A stretch of 64,000 bases of DNA from Nostoc parmelioides FACHB-3921 (lineage in GTDB: Bacteria; Cyanobacteriota; Cyanobacteriia; Cyanobacteriales; Nostocaceae), in assembly GCF_014696625.1 (NCBI RefSeq), contig NZ_JACJQL010000002.1:1-64000 (forward strand). The letters run 5' to 3'. Below are positions 17,433 through 26,601 of the stretch, piece after piece. The notes beneath the pieces are model-generated. The model was not told where the DNA came from and made no database searches. It saw only the letters and a program-made list of their open reading frames with translations. The position numbers and the translations under genes are program-made. The number at the start of each line of letters is the position of its first letter. Positions within the stretch are counted from its first letter, which is position 1.

Positions 17433-18230
17433 ATGAAAAGAAGAGACATTCTCACCTTTGTTGGTACAGTACTTGCTGGCTGGGTTTTGGCAGTCGGTTT
17501 ACCATTGTTTACACCTGCTCCAGTTGTAGCGCAATCAGATGTTAATTTGCTTGTGTCTGCGGCAGCAAGCTTGAAAGACGCACTGGAAGAGATTAAACCC
17601 CTGTATCAACAGAGTAAACCAAATGTCAACATTAGCTATAATTTTGGTGCATCTGGCGCTTTGCAGCAGCAAATTGAAAACGGTGCGCCAGCAGATATTT
17701 TTATTTCAGCAGCTAAAAGACAAGTAGATGCTTTAGAGCAGAAAAGCCTCCTCGTTCCAGGTACACGAGGCATTTTAGCGAAAAATCGCCTGGTTTTAGT
17801 TGTGCCGAAGAATACCACTGGTGTTACCAGCTTCTTTAATTTAAAAGATGCCCAAATTAAGCGAATTGCTATTGGTGAACCTAGAAGTGTACCGGCTGGA
17901 CAATATGCGGAACAGGTTTTGGAGAGGTTAAAACTGTTGCCCGGTGTCAAGTCGAAATTAGTTTACGCTAATAATGTGCGTCAAGTTTTAGCTTCTGTAG
18001 AAAGTGGCAATGCTGATGCAGGTTTGGTTTACGCCACTGATGCCAAAATTTCCGACAAAGTGAAAGTTGTAGTTGCGGCTGACGAAAAATACCACTCTGC
18101 CATTATTTATCCCTTAGCTGTAGTGAAAAGTAGCAGAAATGTTAATGCAGCGAAGGAATTTACCCAATACTTAACTACTAGTAGTCAAGTGAAAGCTGTA
18201 TTAAGGAAATATGGGTTTATTTTGCCTTAA
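17433..18230 (+). CDS. modA: Molybdate ABC transporter substrate-binding protein (ModA)
   Basis: The protein has 265 residues. A signal peptide (about 1-33, ending VVAQS) is followed by the periplasmic binding fold of ModA: LLVSAAASLKDALEEI, NFGASGALQQQIENGAPADIF, the hinge around GEPRSVPAGQYAEQVL, and GNADAGLVYATDA. It captures molybdate (possibly tungstate) for the ModB/ModC importer, supplying cofactor for nitrate reductase and nitrogenase. No modB or modC gene follows; the downstream region is repeat DNA, so the membrane and ATPase parts must lie elsewhere. It is divergent from the RHH/Mop regulator gene, which suggests Mo-dependent repression. Confidence 0.93.
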   Translation: MKRRDILTFVGTVLAGWVLAVGLPLFTPAPVVAQSDVNLLVSAAASLKDALEEIKPLYQQSKPNVNISYNFGASGALQQQIENGAPADIFISAAKRQVDALEQKSLLVPGTRGILAKNRLVLVVPKNTTGVTSFFNLKDAQIKRIAIGEPRSVPAGQYAEQVLERLKLLPGVKSKLVYANNVRQVLASVESGNADAGLVYATDAKISDKVKVVVAADEKYHSAIIYPLAVVKSSRNVNAAKEFTQYLTTSSQVKAVLRKYGFILP

Positions 18231-18727
18231 AGGTCATTAGTCAGTTGTCATTTGTCAGTTGCTTCTCTCTTCCCTTACGGGCATCTTTGCCACTAACTAC
18301 TGACCCTTACGGGTACTCTCCGAGAACCCCTCCGGGGAACGGCAGTTGCTACAAGTCGGGGAACCCGACGACAGTCGCTTCAAGTCGGCAAAGCCGCCCA
18401 CAGCGCTGTCTCCCCAACGCACTGCCTCAACACTGACAAAACTCCATCCCTTTATGGGTGGGGTTTTTATTTGGCGCAACTTCATAGAATTCCTAGACTG
18501 GCGACAAACAAGAAAATCAAGAGTTGCGGTAGGGGGGATAGCTACATTTTTTCAGTATATTTTCTTGCTTTTATGGAATTTGTTTAAGTATTTAAACTGT
18601 AGTGTATTTTTAATAATTTTCGTTAAATGTCTTATCTGTCGTTGCACCTGGATTTTAATGCTGAGAAAATATTTATTTGTGAGTGCATTATAAATCACTC
18701 TCGAAAATTTTATCAGGAAGAGTATCT
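18231..18727. other. Gene-free region with palindromic repeats
   Basis: The first half (18238-18445) is repetitive: a 'gtcattagtcagttgtcat' stretch, then several GC-rich small hairpins such as cccctccgggg, and caagtcgg units recurring at 18352 and 18380. The same caagtcgg unit and palindromes recur at 32690-32910. At 18440-18470 an 'aaactccatccctttatgggtggggttttta' segment forms a hairpin (ccctttatggg core) with a T-rich tail that might terminate modA. The rest is AT-rich and should contain the promoter of the next gene. Frames in this region are not genes. Confidence 0.6.
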
Positions 18728-19240
18728 ATGAAATTTAAGTCAGCATCTGTAGGTATTGGTTTAAGCGTTCTCAGCAATTTGTTTTATATCAGTGCTTTAT
18801 CAACTCCCTTAGTTAATTCGCAACGAGTTTTGGCTCAAGACGCGGCTGCTTCCTGTCCTCTCCCACCAGAGATTGCTGTTACTTTCCTTGATTCTAAATG
18901 TCAGGCAGTCAAACTAGAACGTCCGCAAAGATTTTATCGCTACTATAGTAGTAGTACTAATAAATATGGTAGGTATTTAACCACTAATCGATATAAAACA
19001 AATATAGAAGTTATCAGGAATTTAGCGCTGAATCAAGAATGGGGCAATCAGGCAACTACAATTCTTAAAGTCACTGTGCCTGCTGGAACAACGGTATATC
19101 AAGGCATTGTTGCCCCTCAAACTCCTGCTCAGTGCTACCCAGGGGGTGGTCAGCAGACCTTTATTCAAGATACCAGAGATCCTAATATCAAGTGGAATGA
19201 CGTAGGAAATCTCAAGATAGAAGCATTTAGTTGCCCATAA
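18728..19240 (+). CDS. Secreted hypothetical protein
   Basis: The protein has 170 residues from the ATG at 18728, which has the Shine-Dalgarno sequence aggaag at 18713-18718. In-frame upstream starts extend into non-coding DNA. A signal peptide (about 1-37, hydrophobic core and Ala-X-Ala-like VLAQD) precedes a mature part with four Cys residues (CPLPPEI, SKCQAVKL, QCYPGG, SCP at the C-terminus) that could form two disulfides, plus several Tyr/Ser-rich beta segments. I do not recognise a family. It is probably periplasmic or exported. The next small gene starts six bases after its stop, so the two form an operon. Confidence 0.7.
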   Translation: MKFKSASVGIGLSVLSNLFYISALSTPLVNSQRVLAQDAAASCPLPPEIAVTFLDSKCQAVKLERPQRFYRYYSSSTNKYGRYLTTNRYKTNIEVIRNLALNQEWGNQATTILKVTVPAGTTVYQGIVAPQTPAQCYPGGGQQTFIQDTRDPNIKWNDVGNLKIEAFSCP

Positions 19241-19245
19241 AATTT

Positions 19246-19524
19246 ATGGAAATAAAAACCGAAAAGTTTCTCCATCTGATAGACCAAGCACTGAAGATTG
19301 CAGAACAGATGCGTACTGAACTAGCTCATTCAGAACGTTTGAATAATGTGATTACCGTCCTGCAATCTCTGAGAAATCAGGCATTAGCTGGGCAACTTGA
19401 ACCATCAACAGGAACCTCAACTCTGGGGTTGGCTCGTGAAGTGGCTGATTGGGTGGAACCTTTAGATTCGCCGTTATTAAAAGCTGTGGGTGCAATTGAG
19501 GCATTTTACCAAAATAACCTCTGA
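19246..19524 (+). CDS. Small hypothetical protein
   Basis: The protein has 92 residues from the ATG at 19246, five bases after the upstream stop; an earlier TTG at 19231 overlaps that gene. It is helical and soluble: LHLIDQALKIAEQMRTELAHSERLNNVITVLQSLRNQAL, given here only by its ends, followed by a Gly/Ser/Thr stretch and a C-terminal helix (SPLLKAVGAIEAFYQNNL). There is no signal peptide. The family is not recognised. Its position suggests cotranscription with the secreted protein gene, but one product is cytosolic and the other exported, so a shared job is not evident. Confidence 0.6.
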   Translation: MEIKTEKFLHLIDQALKIAEQMRTELAHSERLNNVITVLQSLRNQALAGQLEPSTGTSTLGLAREVADWVEPLDSPLLKAVGAIEAFYQNNL

Positions 19525-19586
19525 GTAACCATCATGAAATTTGTCAGCATCCCTTGTTTGGACTTGTACATTTTTTAGTGTTAGCT

Positions 19587-19627
19587 GTTGACAGTTGATG
19601 GTTGATGGTTAACCGTCAACTGTTAAC
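19587..19627. repeat. Heptad repeats forming an inverted repeat between convergent genes
   Basis: gttgac-type heptads on the left and gtcaac-type heptads on the right meet at ggttaacc, giving an inverted repeat between the end of the small gene at 19524 and the end of the methyltransferase at 19639. It could act as a transcription terminator by position, though it lacks a T-run. It belongs to the same heptad family as 26939-27029 and 54908-54980. Confidence 0.55.
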
Positions 19628-19638
19628 AAAACATACAA

Positions 19639-20301
19639 TTAATTTTTCCGTACTAAAGTTAATCCGTCGCCGATGGGAATTAAACTTAAGGTGATGCGCT
19701 GGTCTTGTAATAGCTTGTGGTTGAAGGCGCGGATTTTTTTGGTGCGATTATCTTGAATTTCGGGATCGGCAACTTTACCAGACCAGAGAACATTATCGAT
19801 CGCTATCACACCTCCTGAACGAATTAATTGCAGCGATCGCTCATAATAATTGTCATAGTTGCTCTTATCTGCGTCAATAAACGCAAAATCAAAGGTTTCG
19901 GCTTCACCTGCTACTAGTAACTTATCCAATGTTTCCAAAGCTGGGGCAAGATGGAGGTCAATTTTGTGGTCTACTCCAGCTTTTTGCCAATAACGTCGGG
20001 CGATCGCTGTAAACTCTTCATTAACATCGCAAGCTACCAGTTTTCCTTCCGCAGGTAGAGCTAGTGCCACAATCAAGGAACTATAGCCTGTAAATACCCC
20101 CACTTCTAGAGTTTTTTTTGCCCCTAGTAACTGCACCAATAACGCCATAAATTGTCCCTGTTCTGGAGCAATTTGCATTCTTCCCATAGGTTGCAAGGCT
20201 GTTTCTTGTCGTAGCTCAGTGAGTATTTCCGGTTCCCGCAAAGAAACAGATAGTAAATAATCATATAAATTTGGGGCCATTCCCAGAGTGCGAGTCGTCA
20301 T
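19639..20301 (-). CDS. Class I SAM-dependent O-methyltransferase (SynOMT/caffeoyl-CoA type)
   Basis: The protein has 220 residues from the ATG at 20301; an in-frame TTG at 20325 would add eight. The SAM-binding motif LEVGVFTGYSSLIVALALP and motifs ACDVNEEFTAIARRYW, FDFAFIDADKSNYDNYYE and GGVIAIDNVLWSGKV are characteristic of cation-dependent O-methyltransferases related to Synechocystis SynOMT, which methylates catechol-type phenols such as caffeate. The metal-binding Asp (FIDADK) and the later Asp-Asn pair are present. It is cytosolic. The natural substrate in cyanobacteria is not established. It stands alone, convergent with the small gene pair to its left. Confidence 0.9.
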   Translation of the reverse strand: MTTRTLGMAPNLYDYLLSVSLREPEILTELRQETALQPMGRMQIAPEQGQFMALLVQLLGAKKTLEVGVFTGYSSLIVALALPAEGKLVACDVNEEFTAIARRYWQKAGVDHKIDLHLAPALETLDKLLVAGEAETFDFAFIDADKSNYDNYYERSLQLIRSGGVIAIDNVLWSGKVADPEIQDNRTKKIRAFNHKLLQDQRITLSLIPIGDGLTLVRKN

Positions 20302-20840
20302 AAGATTAATTTGTAAATTTGTCAAAATTCGTCTTGAAAAGTTGAGCCACTGCGTTGGTGAGGCAGTTCCTTGGCTTGTAGCAAATTGCGTTCCTACGGG
20401 GGGAAACTCGCCTACAGCAATGGATTCACCGCCTACAGAACTTTCCGCAAAATTTAAAATTAGGAATCAAGCGATGACAAGCTTTTGGAGCCGTATAACC
20501 GCCGCATTCTTTTTTCAAATTGGTATAATCTAACGTGAATCTCCAATGGGGGTAAAGCTGCGGGAAGGGCAAAAGAAGCAAAGTGAGGACTAGCAGTCTG
20601 CCAAGAGAACTTTGCAAGGTTAATAGCAGCAAAAAAAATCTCTTTCTCCCCCTGCTCCCTCTGCTTCCCCTGCTTGCCCTAGCCCAGCAATTTTGGGTTG
20701 GCGAACTACTAGCCCTCAATTGCAAAGTAGGGAAACCTCCACCGCCTATATGCCACCTACGGCTTTCACCGATTTGCTAGACTGTTGACACCAGGATTTT
20801 TCAGTCAAATCTCTGATAACGCCAGCAGACGAGGCTATTC
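20302..20840. other. Gene-free region between methyltransferase and tldD
   Basis: This is a 539-base divergent intergenic region. It contains short GC-rich repeats (ttcctacggggggaaactcgcc at about 20391-20412) of the type dispersed in this genome and a polypurine/pyrimidine patch (about 20635-20680, alternating ccctgctcc-like units). I found no open frame resembling a protein and no RNA gene. The promoters of both flanking genes must lie here, but I could not place them with confidence. Confidence 0.6.
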
Positions 20841-22313
20841 ATGCTTACAAGTACCCTACTTCTCTCAAACCAACTCCCTAACTTACAATATTCTTCTACA
20901 CCAGAGCGATTCGATGAAACCTGGGAAGCCCCCTTGGCCACACTCTTGGGTCTAGGAAGAGCAGCCGGTGCTGATTTTATTGAACTTTTCCTAGAGCGTC
21001 GCAACTATATCAGTAGTTTGGCAGAAGACGATACAATTACCAGTATTTCGCCCAGTCTAGCCACAGGTGCGGGAGTCAGAGTGTTTCGTGGCAAAGCAGA
21101 TTGCTATGTCAGCACCAACGATTTATCCTTCTCTGGCTTGAAAGCAGCTTTAGAAAAAGGTCTATCTATTCTAGGCTTACAATTACCAGCCCCTAACGCT
21201 TTTATCCCAGAAATTAACCTAGAATTACTCAGAGACTATGCCACCAAACGCGGCAAAGACTCTTGGCTACCTCTGTGTAGTTCTATTCGGGAAATGGGAG
21301 AAATCCTGCTTGATGGTACAGCCTACCTGAAACAAAAAGCTAATCACATACAATCACGCCGTGCTAGCTACTTTCGGGATTGGCAAGAAGTATTAGTTGC
21401 AGCCAGTGATGGCACTTTTGCCCGTGATATTCGCCTAACTCAATCGGTAGGATTTAACCTACTGTGTGCTGATGGTGCAAATCGCGCTTCCATTGGTGAA
21501 CGCGCCGGTAATACTAGCGATGCTAACTTCCTGAGGACTTGGGATTATCAACAAGCTGCCGAGCAAATCTCGGAATCTGCGGGAAAAATGCTCTATGCCG
21601 ATTACGTGGAATCAGGTACTTACCCCATCATCATGGCAAATCACTTTGGTGGTGTAATTTTTCATGAAGCTTGTGGGCATTTGCTAGAAACTACACAAAT
21701 CGAACGTAACACCACACCTTTTGCTGATAAGAAAGGTGAGAAAATTGCCCATGAGAGCCTAACAGCTTGGGATGAAGGGCGAGCTGACAATGCCTTCGGG
21801 ACAATTGACATGGATGACGAAGGTATGCCAGCCCAGAGAACACTACTCATTGAAAAAGGTGTTTTGAAAAACTTCTTGGCAGATAGAACAGGCTCTTCCC
21901 GCACCGGACATCCTAGAACTGGTAGTGGCCGCCGTCAAAATTACACTTTTGCTGCGGCTAGCCGGATGCGTAATACTTACATCGCCACTGGTGACTACAC
22001 AGTCGAAGAATTATTCGCTTCTGTAGATAAAGGTATTTACTGCAAAAAAATGGGTGGTGGCAGCGTTGGTGCTACTGGTCAATTTAACTTTAGTGTTGAT
22101 GAAGCCTATTTAATTGAAAACGGCAAAATCACAAAGCCATTAAAAGGTGCAACTCTCATCGGCGAAGCTAAGGAAATTATGAATAAAATTTCTATGTGTT
22201 CCCAAGATTTGGAAATTGCGCCTGGTTTTTGTGGTTCTGTTAGCGGCAGTATCTACACCACTGTAGGGCAACCACACATCAAAGTTGATTCCATCACAGT
22301 TGGTGGACGCTAA
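20841..22313 (+). CDS. tldD: TldD metalloprotease subunit
   Basis: The protein has 490 residues. TldD with TldE forms a heterodimeric zinc metalloprotease that degrades unfolded peptides and matures modified peptides such as microcin B17; in other bacteria it also affects antitoxin CcdA. The catalytic HExxxH motif is present as HEACGH with His275, Glu276 and His280. The family blocks [40 protein letters not shown] and [13 protein letters not shown] are intact. The ATG at 20841 fits the family length. It is followed 320 bases later by tldE, so the pair is linked but separated by a repeat-bearing spacer, which is unusual for a tight operon. Confidence 0.95.
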   Translation: MLTSTLLLSNQLPNLQYSSTPERFDETWEAPLATLLGLGRAAGADFIELFLERRNYISSLAEDDTITSISPSLATGAGVRVFRGKADCYVSTNDLSFSGLKAALEKGLSILGLQLPAPNAFIPEINLELLRDYATKRGKDSWLPLCSSIREMGEILLDGTAYLKQKANHIQSRRASYFRDWQEVLVAASDGTFARDIRLTQSVGFNLLCADGANRASIGERAGNTSDANFLRTWDYQQAAEQISESAGKMLYADYVESGTYPIIMANHFGGVIFHEACGHLLETTQIERNTTPFADKKGEKIAHESLTAWDEGRADNAFGTIDMDDEGMPAQRTLLIEKGVLKNFLADRTGSSRTGHPRTGSGRRQNYTFAAASRMRNTYIATGDYTVEELFASVDKGIYCKKMGGGSVGATGQFNFSVDEAYLIENGKITKPLKGATLIGEAKEIMNKISMCSQDLEIAPGFCGSVSGSIYTTVGQPHIKVDSITVGGR

Positions 22314-22378
22314 GAATTTTAGATTTTAAATTTTGGATTTTGGGTTGTGAATGAGCAGAAGTTTCAAGCCAGTATCTG

Positions 22379-22434
22379 TAGGGTGGGCAATGCCCACCAT
22401 AACATGATTTTGGTGGGCAATGTCCACCCTCCTA
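22379..22434. repeat. Imperfect inverted repeat (gggtgggcaatgcccacc type)
   Basis: tagggtgggcaatgcccacc and, after a short AT spacer, ggtgggcaatgtccacccta-like arms form an imperfect inverted repeat of about 56 bp in the 320-base gap between tldD and tldE. This 'gtgggcaatgcccac' motif is, from memory, a common dispersed element in filamentous cyanobacteria. The rest of the gap is AT-rich with no gene. Confidence 0.65.
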
Positions 22435-22633
22435 GTGTAACCAGCTTAATTGCTTGGATTGAGTAATCCTAAAATAGTTTTATTTGGTACTATCTAGGCT
22501 TTTTGATGCCAATATTTTTAAGCTGATACGCTACTACGTATATTTCTTGAGCGAAAAACGTAAGTCATAATATCCAAAAATCCAAAGTTTAATCTACTTA
22601 TCAAAATCCAAAATCTAAAATCAAAAATTGACT

Positions 22634-23974
22634 ATGCCGAATATTAATGAAATCGCTACTTATGCCAAAGACAATGCTCAAAAGCTGGGCATTCAAAAAT
22701 TCGATATTTATGGTTCAACTGTAGATGAAACTAGTGTACAAGTTGACCAAGGTGAGCCAAAACAAGTCAAGGCTTCAAATCGCTCTGGTGTCACCGTACG
22801 TGTCTGGAATGAAGACAATACTATAGGCATTACTAGCACCACAGATGTAGATCCCAAAGGATTGGAATTAGCTTTAAAAACAGCTTATGAATCTAGTTTT
22901 TTTGGAGTTAAAGAAAATGTTCCTGATTTTAGTCCAGAAGCTACCGTTCCTCTTGCCAATACGTTAAATGAGAAAGCGCCTCAAGCTCCTGTTTCGGAAC
23001 TAATAGAAAAATTGCTAGTGGCTGAAAAAGAACTGCTGGCTGCCCATCCGGCTATTAAAGGTGTACCTTATAACGGCTTGGCACAAAGAGATATTGACCG
23101 ATTTTATCTTAATAGCCAGGGCGCTTTAAGAACTGAGTCTGTTTCGTTGTCATCAGTTTATCTGTACAGCAAAACTGAAGAGGAAGGGAAAAAACCACGT
23201 AGTGCTGGTGCTTACAGAATCAACCGTAGTTTAGAAAATTTGGATATCAATGGATGTATCCAAGAAACTGCTGAAAAAACTATTAGTCATCTCAACTACG
23301 ATAAAATTAAAACTGGCAAGTATCGGGTGATTTTTTCGCCGGAAGCTTTTTTAAGTTTGCTAGGGGCTTTTTCTAATTTATTTAATGCCCAAAATATTCT
23401 TGATAAACAAAGCTTATCCACTCCCGATGATTTAGGTAAACAAATTGCTTCGCCTTTATTATCGGTTTACGATGATGCTCTACATCCTGCTAACATAGGT
23501 GCAGAAAGTTTTGATGGCGAAGGTACACCTACTCGTCAGATTAGATTAATAGAAAATGGAATATTAACAGGCTTTCTTCACAGTGCAGGGACTGCAAAAA
23601 GGTTGAATACTCAACCAACCGGTAATGCTAGTATTGGTGCAAAAGTTAGTGTTAGTCCTAACTTTTATCATGTGTTTGCCTCTGGGGATGCTGAGGAGAA
23701 ACTTAACTTAGAAACAGCAGAAAATGTGATTTTGATCGATGATTTACACGCTCTACACGCTGGTGTGAAATCTTTGCAAGGATCTTTTTCTCTGCCCTTT
23801 GATGGTTGGTTGATTAACAAAGGTGTCAAAACAAGTATTGAATCAGCAACTGTTGCTGGTGATTTCTTAGAACTTTTGAAATCAATTATTTACGTAGAAC
23901 CAGAAGTGGCTTTAACGCCTGGTGGTGTGGCTCCGAGAATTTGGGTGGAGGAATTATCAATCACTGGTGAATAA
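22634..23974 (+). CDS. tldE: TldE (PmbA) metalloprotease partner
   Basis: The protein has 446 residues from the ATG at 22634; a TTG six bases earlier is less likely. It is the TldE/PmbA partner of TldD. It shares the overall fold but lacks the HExxxH zinc site, as expected. Recognisable blocks are QVDQGEPKQVKASNRSGVTV, YRVIFSPEAFLSLLGAF, FDGEGTPTRQIRLIENGIL, and the C-terminal SLQGSFSLPFDGWLINKGVK. With TldD it forms the active protease. A perfect hairpin with a T-run follows 22 bases after the stop, ending the transcription unit. Confidence 0.93.
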   Translation: MPNINEIATYAKDNAQKLGIQKFDIYGSTVDETSVQVDQGEPKQVKASNRSGVTVRVWNEDNTIGITSTTDVDPKGLELALKTAYESSFFGVKENVPDFSPEATVPLANTLNEKAPQAPVSELIEKLLVAEKELLAAHPAIKGVPYNGLAQRDIDRFYLNSQGALRTESVSLSSVYLYSKTEEEGKKPRSAGAYRINRSLENLDINGCIQETAEKTISHLNYDKIKTGKYRVIFSPEAFLSLLGAFSNLFNAQNILDKQSLSTPDDLGKQIASPLLSVYDDALHPANIGAESFDGEGTPTRQIRLIENGILTGFLHSAGTAKRLNTQPTGNASIGAKVSVSPNFYHVFASGDAEEKLNLETAENVILIDDLHALHAGVKSLQGSFSLPFDGWLINKGVKTSIESATVAGDFLELLKSIIYVEPEVALTPGGVAPRIWVEELSITGE

Positions 23975-23996
23975 AAGTTAAAAGTGATTTTGAGTT

Positions 23997-24033
23997 AATT
24001 AGTGGGGTATTTTCAACCCCACTAATTTTTTTT
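23997..24033 (+). terminator. Rho-independent terminator of tldE
   Basis: Arms 23997-24008 (aattagtggggt) and 24016-24027 (accccactaatt) are perfectly complementary over 12 bp with a 7-base loop, followed by eight T residues (24026-24033). It lies 22 bases after the tldE stop. The symmetric A/T flanks may also help end hemJ transcription from the other side, although that gene ends at 24076. Confidence 0.85.
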
Positions 24034-24075
24034 ACAACATTTTAGTCATGTCAATCCACTACTGGCATAGCAAGG

Positions 24076-24660
24076 CTAACTCTGTTCTTGAGGAATTTGT
24101 CCGATTTGGGCTGTGAGTTTTTCTTTATCCAATCGGCGCTTTTTAGCGTAAAGCTGAATCGTGACTGCCATGAAGATAATCAAGGCAAAAATTAGCCAAG
24201 CAGTGAGATCCGTAGGCAAGTTATTCTTAAACACAGCCAGCATCACGATAACCACTAACATCACTGTTGGTGCTTCATTCAGCGCCCGTAACTGCTGACT
24301 ACTCCAGCGACATTCATCGGCGGCTAACTTCTTCATTAACCGACCGCAGTAATGATGATAGCCAAGTAATAAAGCAACACACAGCAGCTTAAAGTGTAAC
24401 CAACCCTGTTTTAAGACTTCTGGTTCTGTACTCACTAAACCGATCGCCATTGCTACTGTCACCAACATTCCTGGTGTCGTGATAATGTTGTAGAGGCGCT
24501 TCTCCATAATTTGATACTGATTTTTCAGTATCGTCTTTGCTGGTTCTGGTTCCTGGTTAGCCTCCACATGATAAATGAATAACCTTACCAAGTAGAACAA
24601 CCCAGCAAACCAAACCACAATCCCAATAATATGAAATGCTTTAAACCAGGAATATGCCAT
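24076..24660 (-). CDS. hemJ: Protoporphyrinogen IX oxidase HemJ
   Basis: The protein has 194 residues. HemJ oxidises protoporphyrinogen IX to protoporphyrin IX, the last common step of heme and chlorophyll synthesis, and is the usual form of this enzyme in cyanobacteria. About four to five membrane helices are visible (roughly 5-30, 58-80, 88-105, 128-148, 152-172). The N-terminal AYSWFKAFHIIGIVVWFAGL with its conserved His, the loop YNIITTPGM, and WLHFKLLCVALLLGYHHYC with His and Lys are family hallmarks. The start is the ATG at 24660. The C-terminus is basic and then Gln-rich. It is transcribed alone, with a MITE-like element in the spacer upstream. Confidence 0.92.
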   Translation of the reverse strand: MAYSWFKAFHIIGIVVWFAGLFYLVRLFIYHVEANQEPEPAKTILKNQYQIMEKRLYNIITTPGMLVTVAMAIGLVSTEPEVLKQGWLHFKLLCVALLLGYHHYCGRLMKKLAADECRWSSQQLRALNEAPTVMLVVIVMLAVFKNNLPTDLTAWLIFALIIFMAVTIQLYAKKRRLDKEKLTAQIGQIPQEQS

Positions 24661-24987
24661 GAATGCAACCTGCCTTTATCTATCTGTTCTTGAATGATTG
24701 CAATTACCCTCATTATCAGGTTACGGCAAAACTTCCTCCGGCATCTTGGATAGATAAAGAACTTAGGAATGGAGAGAAGTCAATAGGACTTACGCACCCA
24801 GATTTTCTGTTGAGACCTAGTGTAAGGGTGTAAGGGTTTCAAACATTTATACCCCTACACCCCTATACCCCTATACCCTTCTCAAACCCTTGATCTTGCG
24901 TTTTCATGCGTAAGTCCTATTCAATTCTAAATTCAAACACTGCTGGGGAGTGGGAATTGGTAAATTTTCTCCTCTGCTCCTTGCCTC
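24661..24987. other. Gene-free spacer upstream of hemJ carrying a MITE-like element
   Basis: The 120 bases next to hemJ (24661-24781) are unremarkable and should contain its promoter. The rest is a 140-bp inverted-repeat element (24782-24921) followed by a short tail of ordinary DNA up to the end of the CNNM-type gene. No open frame of interest is present. Confidence 0.7.
24782..24921. mobile_element. MITE-like element with 15-bp perfect terminal inverted repeats
   Basis: The left end aataggacttacgca (24782-24796) is the exact inverse of tgcgtaagtcctatt (24907-24921). The 140-bp element has no coding capacity. Its interior is a run of taccccta-like units with a mirrored gtaagggtg stretch, able to fold on itself. 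The right-end sequence recurs at 101-113. Elements with gacttacgc ends are, from memory, common in cyanobacterial genomes and are probably mobilised by a full-length IS with the same ends. Confidence 0.75.
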
Positions 24988-26316
24988 CTAATCAGCTTTT
25001 TGTGTATCTGCTACCTTATTTGTTGTCGGCACGACTAGAACTTTGTCAACGCGGTTGCCATCCATGTCCATGACCTCAATTCGCATACCTTGCCACTCAA
25101 AATGATCGGCGGCGGCGGGAATGCGGCCAAGATGGGTAATGACGAAACCACCAAGGGTTTGATAGCTACCTCGTTCTTCAAAGTCCCACTCCTCTAGATC
25201 AAACAGCTCAAAAAAGTCTTCCACTGCTAACATTCCATCGAGCAGCCAGGAACCATCCTCCCGTTGCACGGCTTGGGGATCTTCTTCTCCATCAGCCGAA
25301 GGTACATCGCCAACAATTTCGCTCATGATGTCGTTAAGAGTGACTAATCCTTGAATTACGCCGTATTCATCGACGACTAGCGCCATGTGGGTGATAGTTT
25401 GCTTAAATAACTCTAAAACTTTTAAGCCACGGGTGCTTTCGGGTACAAATACAGGCTGACGCAATCCCACTGTTAAATCTAGGGAATCGCCTCTGAGACT
25501 TCTGGCGAGTAAGTCGGTGACGGGAATAATTCCTAAGACGTTGTCCAGTCCTCCCTGACACACCGGATAACGGGAGTAACCATTTTCGCTCATTTTTTGG
25601 CGATTTTCTTCGGTTGTGTCTTCCAAATCCAGCCAGACGATATCAGGACGGGGTGTCATAAAGGAACTGACAGGGCGATCGCCTAGACGGAAAACTCGCT
25701 CTACCATGTCTTGTTCTGCTTCCTCAAAGGTTCCCGCTTCCGTACCTTGTTCAATCAGGATTTTAATTTCTTCTTCCGTGACTTGTGGTTCTAGAGAAGG
25801 TGTAATTCCCATAGTTCGCAGTACCATATCCGTAGATGCACTCAACAGATGCACCGCCGGAGAAGCCAACGTCGCCAAAGCACGCATGGGAATGGCGACG
25901 ACAGCAGCAATACGTTCAGGACTGTTTAATGCCAAACGCTTCGGCACTAGTTCACCAATAATCAGCGATAAGTAAGTAATAATCAAAACTACGATACCGA
26001 AGGAAACTGGCTCACTATAAGGTGATAAAAACGGTACGAGCCGGACGTAAACCGCCAGCCTGCTGGCAATTGTTGCTCCTCCAAAAGCACCTGTCAGGAT
26101 ACCAATCAGAGAAATACCTATTTGTACGGTAGAGAGGAAATTATTCGGGGATTCTGCCAATTTCAGCGCAGCTTTTGCCTTGGGATCTCCTTGATTCGCA
26201 AGTTGCTGTAGCCTTACCTTCCGTGCCGAGACGATCGCCATCTCGGACATGGAAAAAATGCCGTTAGCAATAATTAGTACCAAAATAATTAAAATTTCAA
26301 CAGTGATGGAAGACAT
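24988..26316 (-). CDS. CNNM/CorC-type (HlyC/CorC) membrane protein
   Basis: The protein has 442 residues. The N-terminal DUF21/CNNM transmembrane domain (about 1-200, EILIILVLIIANGIFSMSEMA, LIIGELVPKRLALN) is followed by a tandem CBS pair (about 215-345, including VSSFMTPRPDIVWLD and MALVVDEYGVIQGLVTLNDIM) and a C-terminal CorC_HlyC domain (about 360-435, ADHFEWQGMRIEVMDMDG). Such proteins act in divalent cation (Mg, Co) efflux or its regulation; the older name hemolysin is misleading. The CBS pair probably senses adenine nucleotides. The length is typical. The ATG at 26316 is followed by a hydrophobic start. It is divergent from mfd. Confidence 0.92.
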   Translation of the reverse strand: MSSITVEILIILVLIIANGIFSMSEMAIVSARKVRLQQLANQGDPKAKAALKLAESPNNFLSTVQIGISLIGILTGAFGGATIASRLAVYVRLVPFLSPYSEPVSFGIVVLIITYLSLIIGELVPKRLALNSPERIAAVVAIPMRALATLASPAVHLLSASTDMVLRTMGITPSLEPQVTEEEIKILIEQGTEAGTFEEAEQDMVERVFRLGDRPVSSFMTPRPDIVWLDLEDTTEENRQKMSENGYSRYPVCQGGLDNVLGIIPVTDLLARSLRGDSLDLTVGLRQPVFVPESTRGLKVLELFKQTITHMALVVDEYGVIQGLVTLNDIMSEIVGDVPSADGEEDPQAVQREDGSWLLDGMLAVEDFFELFDLEEWDFEERGSYQTLGGFVITHLGRIPAAADHFEWQGMRIEVMDMDGNRVDKVLVVPTTNKVADTQKAD

Positions 26317-26601
26317 GATGATGAATTGCCGCTATATAGAGCGAACTTAGCTCAATCCTTAGTATCTAGTATTAAAGGTTTTCTCATAAACTCTTTAACT
26401 ATACATAAAGTAGTAGGTTTTTTTTCAAGGAAGCAGGAGGTAAGGAAAGAATACCTTACTCAATAATCAGCATTTTTCATGGATTCCTGAATTTGTTGAG
26501 TATTATTCTTCCACAGAAATATTAAGAGGAGTGTTTAACACTTTTAAAATAGTTGACATAGGCTACCTCTCTATTTTCTGTTCTGCAACGACTTCCTACT
26601 T

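Noticed and set aside
17433..18230. Presence of a complete modABC operon
   Set aside because: No modB or modC frame follows modA; the downstream DNA is repetitive and non-coding.
18245..18693. Two overlapping plus-strand frames downstream of modA
   Set aside because: They are encoded by GC-rich palindromic repeats that recur elsewhere; no ribosome-binding site or family match is visible.
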